From positions 186,001 to 250,000 of the forward strand of contig JALKAW010000002.1 of assembly GCA_023015825.1 (NCBI GenBank): a DNA stretch of 64,000 bases. Reading direction: 5' to 3'. The stretch's first letter is position 1. Each line of letters opens with the position of its first letter. This DNA is from Flavobacteriaceae bacterium S0862. GTDB taxonomy: Bacteria > Bacteroidota > Bacteroidia > Flavobacteriales > Flavobacteriaceae. A program made the translations under genes and the position numbers. Shown piece after piece: positions 17,569 through 27,330 of this stretch. The notes beneath the pieces are model-generated. The model worked only from the letters and a program-made list of their open reading frames with translations, was not told the origin of the DNA and did not search any database.

Positions 17569-20500
17569 TTAATCTTCTATAAAAAGATAGTTTAGTTTTT
17601 TAGTATTGAAGCCGTCATTAAACAATTTTATCTCTTTATCTACAAGCTCATTAAATTTCTCTAATTGCTCATTTATTTTTTGTGTTAACTCATTTTTAAC
17701 TGCAACATCTTGATCTGTTGGTGCAAAATCTCCTCTTCCTACTAACGAATTTAAGTGTGCTAATTTGTTATTTAATCTAATAGGGAAATTAAGAGGGTCT
17801 TGTCCACTTCTATTTTTTGTTTGATACAAGGCTTTTTCAATTTCTGAAAATTGTTCTTTTAGTTTTTTAGCTTTTTCAACCAAATCTTTAACATTTTCGT
17901 CACCTTTATATTGTGCCATAAAAGCGTCCAACTTACCATTAATCTTTCTAATCTTTTTAATGGATTTATGAGTATTGTCGAGTGTTTTATTCACGTCTTT
18001 AATAAACACAAATTGTTTCTTCATATCTTCAAGAGTACTTTCCGCTCTAGGATCTGCTAAAATGGTAAATGGTTGGCTTACTACTTCGCCATTTACATTT
18101 AAACTTACTTTATAATCCCCCGGAACAGCTTTTGGACCTCTTAAACTTCCAGCCCATAATATCATTCCTGGAAAACGGTCTGCTCCATCATAAACTGTGT
18201 TCCAGATAAATTGATTGGTTCCCTTTTCAACTGTCAATTTGTTTTCTTTAGATTTAGTACTAAAGGTTTTAATGGTATCACCCTTTGTATCAAAATACGT
18301 TAGAGAAACTTCATCTTTTTCATCATACTTATTCAAGTTGAAATACGTTATCACACCACTTGGAAGATTAGTTCCAGCTGTCTTGCTCCCTTTAAAGCTA
18401 CCTCCTCCCATTCTATAAGTGTCTTTAGGTTTAAATAAGATATTCGCAGACTTATCTGCATTGTATAATTGATGAATGACTGTTAAATCATCAATAATCC
18501 ACAAACTTCTTCCTTGGGTTGCTACAATCAAACTATTGTCCTTAATGGTAAGGTCTGTAATTGGAACAATTGGTAGATTTAATTGGAAAGGTTTCCAGTT
18601 TTTACCATCATTAAAAGAAATATACATTCCTGTTTCAGTTCCTGCATATAACAATCCTTTTCTTTTAGGGTCTTCACGAACTACTCTTGTAAAATGCTCA
18701 GGGTTAATTCCATTGGTAATTTTTATCCAGTTTTTACCATAATCAGTTGTTTTGTATAAATAAGGTGCAAAATCTCCAGTCTTATATTTTGTTCCAGCTA
18801 TATAACATGTTGCTGGATCAAAAATACTAGGCTCTACACTATTAATCATCATCCATTCAGGCATTCCTTTTGGTGTCACATTATCCCAAGTTTGTCCACC
18901 GTTTCTGGTTACATGTACTAATCCATCATCACTACCAACCCATAGCAACCCCTCTTGCAAAGGTGATTCTTGAGCGGCAAAAATGGTACAGTAATACTCT
19001 ACAGCTGTATTATCTTGAGTAATTGGTCCGCCTGAAGATTTTTGTTTCTCAGGATCGTTACGGGTTAAGTCTGGACTAATAATCTTCCAAGATTGCCCTT
19101 CGTTTTCAGTAACATGTACATTTTGGGAAAACGTATATAACTTATTAGGATTATGCTTAGAGAAAATTATAGGAAAGTTCCACTGGAAACGATATTTCAT
19201 GCCTTCTGCTCCGTGACCCATTGGGTTATCTGGCCAAACATTTATAGCTCTAGATGTGCCGCGTTCGTGATTTACACGTGTTAAATAACCTCCATAACTT
19301 CCGCCATACACAATATCATCATTCTTAGGGTCAACAGCAATATGTGCCGATTCTCCTCCTGCTGTACTTTCCCAATCATCTTCAGTAATAGAACGACCAT
19401 CTGTTCTATGCTGAATTCTCACTGTAGAATTATCTTGTTGGGCAGCATAAATTCTATATGGAAAATGATTATCAGTTGTAACACGATAAAATTGAGCCGT
19501 TGGCTGATTGTGATAGGTACTCCAGGTTTCTCCTCCATCATATGTGATTTGAGCTCCACCGTCATCTCCAATAATCATTCTATCTGGGTTTTCAGGAGCA
19601 ATCCATAAATCATGATGGTCACCATGAGGTGCTCCGTGCCTGCTAAATGTTTTTCCGCCATCGGTACTTTTGTGATAACTAACATTTAAGACATAGACTT
19701 TATCCACATCTTTAGTATCTGCATAAATACGTGTATAATACCATGCTCTTTGACGTAGGTTTCTGTCGCTATTAATATAATTCCAGGTTTCTCCTCCATC
19801 TTCACTTCTATACAATCCTCCTTTGTCTTTATTTTCTACAATTGCCCAAACACGTTGATTATTTACTGGAGATACTGTTACACCAATAATACCTAAAGTA
19901 TCTGTTGGGAAACCTTTATTCTTTGAAATTTCAGTCCATGTTTCGCCACTATCAGTACTTTTCCATAATGCAGAACCTTCACCACCTGAGTTTAAGCTAT
20001 AGGGTGTTCTGTTGATGCGCCAAGTAGATGCATAAATTATTCTAGGATTTGATGGATCAATTTGTAAATCGACTACACCAGCATGTTCGTTTGAAAATAG
20101 TGTTTTACGCCATGTTTTTCCTCCATCTGTACTCTTGTAAACACCACGTTCTTGAGTTGGTTTGTATAAATTACCCATGACGCCAGCATAAACAATATCA
20201 GAATTTGTTGGATGTACAGCAATTCTCGGTATGTGTCTTGATTTTTCCAGTCCTAAAGATCTCCACGTTTTTCCAGCGTCTTCACTTTTCCACATACCAT
20301 ATCCAGAAGACACATTTCCTCTTACGGTTTTTTCTCCTCCACCTACATAAATAACATTTGGATCACTTTTAGATACTGTAATAGCTCCCATACTTCCTCC
20401 AAAGTAACCATCGGATATATTTTCCCATGTTCGTCCTCCATTAGTAGTTTTCCAAATACCTCCACCAGTTGCTCCAAAATAATATAGGTTTGGTTGGTTT

Positions 20501-20658
20501 GTCACTCCAGTTACTGCAGCACTTCTACCACCTCTAAAAGGTCCAATAAGTCGATACTCTAATGCATCATACTGATTTTCGTTAATGTTTTGAGCTTCTG
20601 TTGGGGAATAATTGAATAGCAATAATGCTATTGCAATAAATAGCGTTGATGGTCTCAT
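17569..20658 (-). CDS. Secreted sortilin/VPS10-like beta-propeller protein
   Basis: This 1029-residue protein has a signal peptide (about 1-22) and a long run of BNR/VPS10 propeller repeats (about 35-740) carrying many SxDGGxTW motifs (for example STDGGKTW, SEDGGETW, TRNGGQTW), then a beta-rich domain (about 745-870) and a Lys/Glu-rich helical tail (about 880-1029). Related proteins are annotated as glycosyl hydrolase or VPS10 domain protein in Bacteroidetes, but no catalytic residues can be named. No T9SS sorting domain is visible at the C-terminus. It stands as a single gene with its own terminator. Confidence 0.85.
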   Translation of the reverse strand: MRPSTLFIAIALLLFNYSPTEAQNINENQYDALEYRLIGPFRGGRSAAVTGVTNQPNLYYFGATGGGIWKTTNGGRTWENISDGYFGGSMGAITVSKSDPNVIYVGGGEKTVRGNVSSGYGMWKSEDAGKTWRSLGLEKSRHIPRIAVHPTNSDIVYAGVMGNLYKPTQERGVYKSTDGGKTWRKTLFSNEHAGVVDLQIDPSNPRIIYASTWRINRTPYSLNSGGEGSALWKSTDSGETWTEISKNKGFPTDTLGIIGVTVSPVNNQRVWAIVENKDKGGLYRSEDGGETWNYINSDRNLRQRAWYYTRIYADTKDVDKVYVLNVSYHKSTDGGKTFSRHGAPHGDHHDLWIAPENPDRMIIGDDGGAQITYDGGETWSTYHNQPTAQFYRVTTDNHFPYRIYAAQQDNSTVRIQHRTDGRSITEDDWESTAGGESAHIAVDPKNDDIVYGGSYGGYLTRVNHERGTSRAINVWPDNPMGHGAEGMKYRFQWNFPIIFSKHNPNKLYTFSQNVHVTENEGQSWKIISPDLTRNDPEKQKSSGGPITQDNTAVEYYCTIFAAQESPLQEGLLWVGSDDGLVHVTRNGGQTWDNVTPKGMPEWMMINSVEPSIFDPATCYIAGTKYKTGDFAPYLYKTTDYGKNWIKITNGINPEHFTRVVREDPKRKGLLYAGTETGMYISFNDGKNWKPFQLNLPIVPITDLTIKDNSLIVATQGRSLWIIDDLTVIHQLYNADKSANILFKPKDTYRMGGGSFKGSKTAGTNLPSGVITYFNLNKYDEKDEVSLTYFDTKGDTIKTFSTKSKENKLTVEKGTNQFIWNTVYDGADRFPGMILWAGSLRGPKAVPGDYKVSLNVNGEVVSQPFTILADPRAESTLEDMKKQFVFIKDVNKTLDNTHKSIKKIRKINGKLDAFMAQYKGDENVKDLVEKAKKLKEQFSEIEKALYQTKNRSGQDPLNFPIRLNNKLAHLNSLVGRGDFAPTDQDVAVKNELTQKINEQLEKFNELVDKEIKLFNDGFNTKKLNYLFIED

Positions 20659-20746
20659 TGTTTTTATTGGTTTGGTTATAGGAAATAAATGTAAGAATAA
20701 AAATTATTCTTTCTAAGCGAGATTAATTATTAACACAAAAAACTCC

Positions 20747-20754
20747 TAACTTTG
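20747..20754 (+). promoter_or_regulatory. -7 promoter element of the HemC-HemD fusion gene
   Basis: TAACTTTG matches TAnnTTTG, 50 bp upstream of the ATG. No TTG is present at the usual spacing. Confidence 0.5.
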
Positions 20755-20804
20755 AAAAAATTTCTAACTATCATTAAATTTCAACTAGAAGACCCAATAA
20801 AAAC

Positions 20805-22337
20805 ATGTCTAAAACTATAAAAATTGGTACACAAGAAAGTCAGTTAAGCTTATGGCAAGCAAACACTGTTAAGCAGATGCTGGAAAAATTAGGTCATAAA
20901 ATTGAGATTATTCCTCTTAAGTCAATTGGCAACTTTGCTCAAGTATTAGACAACGCAATGTTGCATAATGAAATAGATATTGCTGTGCATTCTTTAAACG
21001 ATGTTTCTACTATATTACCTGATGGTATTGTGCAAGCAGCTATCTTAAAGCGAGGGAATTTTAAAGATGTTTTAGTGTTTAAAAATAACGAAGAGTTTTT
21101 ATCTCAAAGGGATGCTGTAATAGCTGTTGGGAATCCAAGACATCGTGCACAATGGCTTAACAGGTATCCAACACATACCATTGTTAATTTAAGTGGTGAT
21201 TTGAACACACAATTACAAAAACTCGAAGATAATAACGATTGGAATGCAGCCATTTTTTCAGCTGCAGCATTAGGAAGACTCGGATTAAAACCTAAAGATT
21301 CTATCAATTTAGACTGGATGATACCATCGCCTGCTCAAGGCGCCATTATAATTACGACTTTAGAAGGAAATGAAGAAATAAGAGAAATTTGTGCAGATCT
21401 AAATCATGAAGAAACAGAAATCTGTACAGGTATTGAAAGAGCTTTTTTAAATTTACTTGATGGAGATTCTTCTTCTCCCATTGGTGCTCTTACATTTATT
21501 AAGGAGGATGAAGTAACTTTTAAGGGTGTTTTACTTAGTCCTGATGGCAGTAAGAAAATTGAAGTAAATCGTATTGAAAAACTTAGTAAGCATCATGAGA
21601 TTGCGTCTTATTGTGCAGATTTTGTGATAGAACGAGGAGGGAAAAGTTTAATGGATAACATTGCGCGTTTATCAAAGCAAGCTAATATTTATTCTACTAA
21701 AACCTTAACAACAGATCAACGCTTGTTGTTTAATGAAAATGTGATTGCAGAAAGTTCCGATTTTGTTAAGATTAGTTTAAATAGAATTAAACCACAAGTT
21801 GTAAGGAACCCAATAGACAATGTTATTATAGCTAACAAACATTCGGTTGAGGCGCTGCTTCATAATTTTTCGGCTGCTGAACTCCAATTCAAAAATATTT
21901 ATTGTGTTGGTCGTCGCACAAAGCGATTAATTGAAAAAAGAATTGGACCAGTTAAACACACTGAAAAAAGTACAAAAGCTTTAGCTGAATATTTGGTGGA
22001 ATATATTGATGGAATAGACATCACTTATTTTTGTGGTGATTCTAACGAAGATGAATTATCAACTATTTTAAGCGATAACAATATAAAAGTTAATAAAGTT
22101 GAAGTTTATCAAATAAAATATGATGCTGAAAAAGTTGAAGATTCAGTAGAAGGAGTAATGTTTCACAGTCCTTTAACTATCAAAAGTTATTTAAAGGAAA
22201 ACGATTCGGATAAAATTGCCTTTTGTATTGGAGAAACTACAGCTACTGAGGCCAAAAAGAAATTCAAAGACGTTAGGGCTGCAAAACTACCAACGGTAGA
22301 AAGTATTATTGATTTAGTAAACGAAAACTATACTTAA
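20805..22337 (+). CDS. HemC-HemD fusion with degenerate HemC domain
   Basis: This 510-residue protein joins a hydroxymethylbilane synthase-like domain (about 1-290) to a uroporphyrinogen-III synthase-like domain (about 295-510). Against E. coli HemC (from memory), the HemC half has lost key residues: Arg11 is Gln10, Lys83 is Asn65, Arg132 is His113, Arg149 is Ser130, Arg155 is Gln136, and the cofactor-binding Cys242 is Ser222 in LDGDSSSPIG. About 15 residues of the active-site loop after Gly42-Asn43 are missing. Asp84 (Asp66), Arg131 (Arg112) and Arg176 (Arg158) remain. The reading frame is intact. It is therefore unlikely to make hydroxymethylbilane; the HemD half may still work. EI24 and GNAT genes follow at 3 bp and with a 1-bp overlap. 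Confidence 0.85.
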   Translation: MSKTIKIGTQESQLSLWQANTVKQMLEKLGHKIEIIPLKSIGNFAQVLDNAMLHNEIDIAVHSLNDVSTILPDGIVQAAILKRGNFKDVLVFKNNEEFLSQRDAVIAVGNPRHRAQWLNRYPTHTIVNLSGDLNTQLQKLEDNNDWNAAIFSAAALGRLGLKPKDSINLDWMIPSPAQGAIIITTLEGNEEIREICADLNHEETEICTGIERAFLNLLDGDSSSPIGALTFIKEDEVTFKGVLLSPDGSKKIEVNRIEKLSKHHEIASYCADFVIERGGKSLMDNIARLSKQANIYSTKTLTTDQRLLFNENVIAESSDFVKISLNRIKPQVVRNPIDNVIIANKHSVEALLHNFSAAELQFKNIYCVGRRTKRLIEKRIGPVKHTEKSTKALAEYLVEYIDGIDITYFCGDSNEDELSTILSDNNIKVNKVEVYQIKYDAEKVEDSVEGVMFHSPLTIKSYLKENDSDKIAFCIGETTATEAKKKFKDVRAAKLPTVESIIDLVNENYT

Positions 22338-22340
22338 AAA

Positions 22341-23102
22341 ATGATTAAAAATATTTTTATAGGAATAAAAGCATATGCTGGAGCTTATGAGTTAATCTCA
22401 AAGCTAAAACTATGGAAGTATTTTGCAATCCCAATGCTTATTAGTGTTATAACAGCAATTGTTATTGGCGTATCTGCCTATGGGTTTTCAGATGATATTG
22501 GAGAATTTATTTCAAGAATTTGGGTTTGGGAATGGGGAAAAGCCACCTTTACAACTATTAGTGAAATATTTGGTGGGCTGGTAATTATTCTTCTAGGATT
22601 GGTACTATACAAGCACATTATTATGGCTTTGTCTGCACCCTTTATGAGTCCTGTATCTGAAAAAATCGAGGCGCATTTATTAGGCGAAGACTCTAAATTA
22701 ATACATCAGCATAGAAACACATCGTTTCAAGAACAGTTATGGAGAGGTATTCGAATTAATGTTCGTAATTTATTTATGGAGCTTTGGTTGACAGTCATCA
22801 TTCTAATTATTAGTTTAATCCCTATAATTGGATGGTTTACATCATTATTACTCTTTTTTATTCAAGCGTATTATGCTGGGTTTGGTAATATGGATTACAC
22901 CTTAGAGCGTCATTTTAAATATAAAGAAAGCCTACCTTTTGTTAGAAAAAATCGAGGTATTGCTATTGGTAATGGCATCGTATTTATGTTATTTTTATTA
23001 ATTCCTGTTATAGGAGTTATACTTGTTTTGCCTTTGTCTGTTACTGCTGCTTCAACTGAAACTGTGAGACTTCTAAATAAGAAAAAAGAACATCAAATAT
23101 AA
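22341..23102 (+). CDS. EI24 domain membrane protein (CysZ-like)
   Basis: This 253-residue integral membrane protein has about five hydrophobic helices (near 30-50, 75-95, 145-175 and 212-238) and the EI24/CysZ family segment ALSAPFMSPVSEKIEAHLLGE (split here between about residues 98 and 118). CysZ members move sulphate; the role of flavobacterial members is unknown. The start is 3 bp after the HemC-HemD fusion stop, and its stop shares a base with the next ATG, so the three genes form one operon. Confidence 0.85.
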   Translation: MIKNIFIGIKAYAGAYELISKLKLWKYFAIPMLISVITAIVIGVSAYGFSDDIGEFISRIWVWEWGKATFTTISEIFGGLVIILLGLVLYKHIIMALSAPFMSPVSEKIEAHLLGEDSKLIHQHRNTSFQEQLWRGIRINVRNLFMELWLTVIILIISLIPIIGWFTSLLLFFIQAYYAGFGNMDYTLERHFKYKESLPFVRKNRGIAIGNGIVFMLFLLIPVIGVILVLPLSVTAASTETVRLLNKKKEHQI

Positions 23103-23638
23103 TGATTGGTCAAATTGATTCATTTGAAATTAATCCTATCCATAAAGATGATGCTTGGGAGCTTTGCAACTTTATTGTTGCAAATGAAGACCGATTGAAA
23201 CACTTTTTTCCAAAAACATTAGAACAAAATTTAAACCCAACACTATCAAATCTATTTGTTGGTAAAAAAGTAAAAGAATTTAATAACAGTGAGAAATTTT
23301 TATTCACTTTAAAACAATCAAAAACCAGAGACATTGTTGGTTTGGTTTATATTAAAGAACTCGATTGGAATAAAAAGCAAGGGGAGTTTGCTTATTGTAT
23401 TGGTTATCAATTTGAAGGAAAGGGGATAACATCTAAAGCAGTAAAAGAATTGTCAAATTATGCTTTTGAAACGTTAAAGCTAGAAACACTTCAAATTATT
23501 GCTCACAAAACTAATATTAGTAGTGTAAAAGTTGCTGTAAAAAACGATTATAGTTGGATTAAAACTTTAAAAAATGCATTTACTTCAATTGATAAAATAC
23601 CTTTAGATATGGAATTATATGAATTAACTAAAAAATAA
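23102..23638 (+). CDS. GNAT family N-acetyltransferase (RimJ/RimL-like)
   Basis: This 178-residue acetyltransferase has the acetyl-CoA motif GYQFEGKGITSKAV (about 101-114) and the N-terminal layout of RimJ/RimL-type enzymes that acetylate protein N-termini or small amines. The ATG overlaps the EI24 stop by one base (TAATG). The next gene starts 1 bp after its stop, so the operon continues. The substrate is unknown. Confidence 0.87.
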   Translation: MIGQIDSFEINPIHKDDAWELCNFIVANEDRLKHFFPKTLEQNLNPTLSNLFVGKKVKEFNNSEKFLFTLKQSKTRDIVGLVYIKELDWNKKQGEFAYCIGYQFEGKGITSKAVKELSNYAFETLKLETLQIIAHKTNISSVKVAVKNDYSWIKTLKNAFTSIDKIPLDMELYELTKK

Positions 23639-23639
23639 T

Positions 23640-24956
23640 ATGATACCCACAGGAATCAAAAATCTTATATTTTTCTTTTTTCTTTTTTCTGGAAATCTTG
23701 TTTCAGCTCAACTAACTTATAACACACCAGAATCTGTTGGGTTAAATTCATTATACATTGAAACCAATGTAGATTCTATTATGAATGATGCCATTACCCA
23801 AAAAGCATTTCCCGGCGCACAGTTATTAGTAGCAAAAAAAGGAAAAATTATTTTTCATAAAACTTATGGCTTTCATACATATGATAGTATTCAGAAAGTA
23901 GGAAAAGATGATGTGTATGATCTTGCTTCGGTCACAAAAATAACTGGCCCATTGCCAGCACTCATGAAACTTTATGAAGAAGGCAAACTAAACCTAGATG
24001 TACCTTTTAGCGCCTACTGGAAATCATGGAAAAGTCGTAATGACAAAAAAGACATAACGCTTCGTGAGCTCTTAGCTCATCAATCAGGAATGAATCCTTA
24101 CATCGTCTTTTTAAGTGATGTCCTAAGAAAAGGAAAACCTAAAAATCGCTTTATTAAAAGCACAAGTCAAAAACACTATTTAAACAAGGTCTATAACAAT
24201 ATCTATGTGAAGAATAGATTTAACAGAAAAGTATTTAGAAAAATTAAACGCTCAAAAGTAAGGGACGATAAAACTTATGTGTACTCTGGATTAGCATCAC
24301 TAATTTATCCAACACTCATTGAAAATATTACAGGCAAAAATTATGAAGACTACCTCAACACTAACTTCTTTAAACCATTAGGATGTGAAGTTTTAGGGTA
24401 TAATCCGCTTACCAAAAACTTTAAAAATAGTATTGTTCCAACTGAGCTAGATTCACTCTTTAGAAACGATTATGTTAAAGGCTATGTTCATGACGAAAAT
24501 GCGGCGCTATTAGGAGGTGTTTCAGGAAACGCTGGCTTGTTTGCTACAGCTTTAGACATGGCTAAGTATATGCAAATGTTATTGCAAAAAGGCACTTATA
24601 ATGGAAAACAATATTTTAAACCTACAACTGTTGAGGAGTTTACTAGAATTCAATATCTGGAAAACGAAAACAGAAGAGGTTTAGGGTTTGATAAGCCAAT
24701 TATTGGTAACGATACTTTAAGCATTAAAGAAGCTTATCCAGCACCTCAAGTAAGTCCAACAAGTTTCGGACATTCTGGATTCACTGGCACGTTTGTTTGG
24801 GCAGACCCAGAACATGAATTGGTATTTATCTTTTTATCCAATCGCGTGTACCCAAGTAGAGCTCAACGAAATATCTATAATTTAAACGTTCGACCCAAAT
24901 TACAACAGGTGTTTTACACTAGTCCGATTATCGAAGAAAAATTGACAAATAATTAG
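23640..24956 (+). CDS. Secreted serine hydrolase, beta-lactamase/PBP4 fold
   Basis: This 438-residue protein has a signal peptide (about 1-23) and a class C beta-lactamase-like domain: Ser97-x-x-Lys100 in LASVTKITG, Tyr in VYSGL (about 214), and HSGFTGT (about 378) replacing the KTG box. The family includes esterases and D-amino-acid peptidases, so the substrate cannot be fixed. A very basic insertion (about 165-205, many Lys/Arg/Asn) sits before the Tyr motif. In many Bacteroidetes this domain is fused behind a GH3 glucosaminidase; here it stands alone. It starts 1 bp after the GNAT stop. Confidence 0.88.
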   Translation: MIPTGIKNLIFFFFLFSGNLVSAQLTYNTPESVGLNSLYIETNVDSIMNDAITQKAFPGAQLLVAKKGKIIFHKTYGFHTYDSIQKVGKDDVYDLASVTKITGPLPALMKLYEEGKLNLDVPFSAYWKSWKSRNDKKDITLRELLAHQSGMNPYIVFLSDVLRKGKPKNRFIKSTSQKHYLNKVYNNIYVKNRFNRKVFRKIKRSKVRDDKTYVYSGLASLIYPTLIENITGKNYEDYLNTNFFKPLGCEVLGYNPLTKNFKNSIVPTELDSLFRNDYVKGYVHDENAALLGGVSGNAGLFATALDMAKYMQMLLQKGTYNGKQYFKPTTVEEFTRIQYLENENRRGLGFDKPIIGNDTLSIKEAYPAPQVSPTSFGHSGFTGTFVWADPEHELVFIFLSNRVYPSRAQRNIYNLNVRPKLQQVFYTSPIIEEKLTNN

Positions 24957-24964
24957 TACTTTTG
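24957..24964 (+). promoter_or_regulatory. -7 promoter element of the CNNM/CBS gene
   Basis: TACTTTTG matches TAnnTTTG, 18 bp before the ATG at 24983 and overlapping nothing coding. It may give the CNNM-ogt-exonuclease genes their own start. Confidence 0.4.
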
Positions 24965-24982
24965 AACCCTTAAAGGCACACT

Positions 24983-26104
24983 ATGAATCTACTGATTTTT
25001 TACGCAATAATTTCAATTTTCTTTTCCTTTCTGTGCTCTATTTTGGAAGCCGTTTTACTAAGTGTAACGCCAACATTTATCAATATAAAAAAGCAAGAAA
25101 ATAAGCCTTACGCTGAGGATTTAGAAACTCTAAAAAAAGACGTCGATAAGCCACTTATTGCCATTCTAACTCTAAATACCATTGCACATACAGTTGGTGC
25201 TATTCTTGTTGGTGTGCAGGCTAAAGTTGCTTATGCAGAGCTTTATGGCAATGCGTCGCGAAAATTATTTGGTATCTCTTTTACTGAAGACCTAATGGTT
25301 GGTGTTGTATCAACTATTATGACTATTTTAATATTAGTCGCTTCAGAAATTGTTCCAAAAACTATTGGAGCTACCTACTGGAAACAATTAGCCCATTTTA
25401 CAACAAGTGCTCTAAAGATTCTAATTTTTCCTTTAAAATGGACAGGGATTTTATGGCTCTTACAACTTACAACAAAGCTTATTGGTGGTAAAGGACATCA
25501 TGGAAGTGTTTTGAGTCGTGAAGATTTCTATGCCATGACGGATATGGCTCATGAAGAAGGAGTTTTTAAAGAATCGGAAAGTAAAGTCATTAAAAATTTA
25601 TTGAACTTTAAAGATATTCATGCTAAAGATGTTATGACGCCTCGAACTGTTATGAAGGCTGAAATAGAAACGATGACCATTGAGGAGTTTTTTAACAATA
25701 ATCATAACATTCGGTTTTCAAGAATTCCCGTATTTACTGATACTCCAGATAATATTACTGGATTAGTTTTAAAAGATGATGTCTTTAAGGAAATGGCCTT
25801 TGGGAATGGCACAAAAAAATTATCAGATGTGAAACGAAACATTATCATTGTTAATAGAAGTATGCCAATTCCAAAATTGTTTGAAGAGCTCGTTGAAAGT
25901 AAAAACCACATGGCTTTAGTGGTTGACGAATATGGTTCGGTTAGTGGTCTGGTCACTATGGAAGATGTTATAGAAACACTTTTAGGACTTGAAATTATGG
26001 ATGAGAGTGATAATGTTGCGGACTTACAATTACTAGCTAGAAAAAGCTGGGAAACTAGGGCAAAACGTTTAGGCTTGATAGAAGAAAACAACCCTGAAGA
26101 ATAG
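24983..26104 (+). CDS. CNNM/CBS domain protein (CorC/HlyC family)
   Basis: This 373-residue membrane protein has a CNNM (DUF21) domain with about four hydrophobic helices (about 1-165), followed by two CBS domains (about 210-330) including DVMTPRTVM and ALVVDEYGSVSGLVTMEDVIE. The usual C-terminal CorC domain is absent or very short. Family members are linked to magnesium/cobalt efflux or sodium-magnesium exchange. It lies 5 bp before the ogt gene on the same strand. Confidence 0.9.
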   Translation: MNLLIFYAIISIFFSFLCSILEAVLLSVTPTFINIKKQENKPYAEDLETLKKDVDKPLIAILTLNTIAHTVGAILVGVQAKVAYAELYGNASRKLFGISFTEDLMVGVVSTIMTILILVASEIVPKTIGATYWKQLAHFTTSALKILIFPLKWTGILWLLQLTTKLIGGKGHHGSVLSREDFYAMTDMAHEEGVFKESESKVIKNLLNFKDIHAKDVMTPRTVMKAEIETMTIEEFFNNNHNIRFSRIPVFTDTPDNITGLVLKDDVFKEMAFGNGTKKLSDVKRNIIIVNRSMPIPKLFEELVESKNHMALVVDEYGSVSGLVTMEDVIETLLGLEIMDESDNVADLQLLARKSWETRAKRLGLIEENNPEE

Positions 26105-26109
26105 CGTGT

Positions 26110-26583
26110 ATGGAATCCTGCATTGTAAAAACGCCTTTAGGATTTGCTAAATTAGAGGGAGATGAGCATGGACTATCTTCACTCACTGTATTAAATAACG
26201 AAATAGTAGCTTCTGATATTATTCCAGAAGTTTCAGAAGATGCTGTTCGCCAATTAGAAGAATATTTTAATGGCGAACGAACCGATTTCAGTTTAAAATT
26301 AAATCCTCAGGGAACCGATTTTCAAAAAAGAGTTTGGAAAGCATTACTTACAATTCCTTATGGAAAAACCACTTCTTATTTACAATTATCTAAAGACCTT
26401 AGAGATGTTAAAGCTATTAGGGCTGTTGCAAATGCTAATGGCAAAAATCCGCTTTGGATTATTGTGCCTTGTCATCGTGTTATTGGTAGCGATGGAAGTT
26501 TAACGGGTTATGCTGGAGGGCTTCATAGAAAACAATGGTTGTTAGAACACGAAAGTCCTTATAAGCAACAATCTTTATTTTAA
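26110..26583 (+). CDS. ogt: Methylated-DNA-protein-cysteine methyltransferase
   Basis: This 157-residue suicide repair protein removes alkyl groups from O6-alkylguanine. The active Cys121 lies in IIVPCHRVIG, and the helix-turn-helix/Arg finger region RAVANANGKNP (105-115) precedes it. The N-terminal half is the short Ogt type without an Ada zinc domain. It is 5 bp downstream of the CNNM gene and probably cotranscribed. Confidence 0.95.
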   Translation: MESCIVKTPLGFAKLEGDEHGLSSLTVLNNEIVASDIIPEVSEDAVRQLEEYFNGERTDFSLKLNPQGTDFQKRVWKALLTIPYGKTTSYLQLSKDLRDVKAIRAVANANGKNPLWIIVPCHRVIGSDGSLTGYAGGLHRKQWLLEHESPYKQQSLF

Positions 26584-26616
26584 TTCTTATCTTTAGTCTA
26601 ATCAAATAGTTACATC

Positions 26617-27330
26617 ATGATTAGCAAACTCAATTTAGAAAACATCTTATTCCTAGATATAGAAACAGTTCCTGAAACACAATATTTTTCAGACTTAGAT
26701 GAAACCAAACAAGACCTTTGGGAACTCAAATCGCAATACCAGCGAAAAGACGATTTTACGGCCGAAGAGTTTTATGAACGAGCTGGAATTTGGGCTGAAT
26801 TTGGTAAAATTATATGTGTTTCGGTAGGTTATTTTTCTAATCAAGATGATATTAGGAATTTTAGAGTCACCTCATTTTATGGTGATGAAGTTAAAATTCT
26901 AAAAGATTTTAAAAATTTATTAATCTCGCATTTCAGTCAAACTAAGCATTTATTATGTGCTCATAATGGTAAGGAGTTTGATTTCCCATACATTGCAAGA
27001 CGCATGATTATTCATAACATAACTTTGCCTTATAAATTAAATCTCTTTGGTAAAAAACCATGGGAAGTTCCTCATTTAGACACTTTAGAATTGTGGAAAT
27101 TTGGAGACTATAAAACCTACACATCTTTGAAACTGTTAACGAATGTATTAGGCATACCTTCGCCTAAAGAAGATATTGATGGCAGTGAAGTGTATCGTGT
27201 TTATTACAAAGAAAAAGAAATAGACAGAATTATTACTTACTGTGAAAAAGATACCATTGCTGTAGCGCAAATACTTTTACGATTGCGTGGTGATGCATTA
27301 TTAACCAATGATGAAATAATTCATATATAA
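26617..27330 (+). CDS. 3'-5' exonuclease, DNA polymerase B-like fold
   Basis: This 237-residue protein of the RNase H-like DEDD superfamily (PolB exonuclease 2-like, PF10108 type) shows Asp14 and Glu16 in FLDIETVP, Asp122 in KEFDFPYI, and Asp212 in CEKDT. No polymerase domain follows. A role in DNA or RNA 3' trimming is inferred. A strong hairpin terminator directly follows the stop codon, closing the rightward group. Confidence 0.88.
   Translation: MISKLNLENILFLDIETVPETQYFSDLDETKQDLWELKSQYQRKDDFTAEEFYERAGIWAEFGKIICVSVGYFSNQDDIRNFRVTSFYGDEVKILKDFKNLLISHFSQTKHLLCAHNGKEFDFPYIARRMIIHNITLPYKLNLFGKKPWEVPHLDTLELWKFGDYKTYTSLKLLTNVLGIPSPKEDIDGSEVYRVYYKEKEIDRIITYCEKDTIAVAQILLRLRGDALLTNDEIIHI

Noticed and set aside
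20805-22337. HemC-HemD gene as a decaying pseudogene
   Set aside because: No stop or frameshift interrupts 510 codons and the surrounding secondary-structure pattern is kept, so a maintained protein is more likely, although early decay cannot be excluded.
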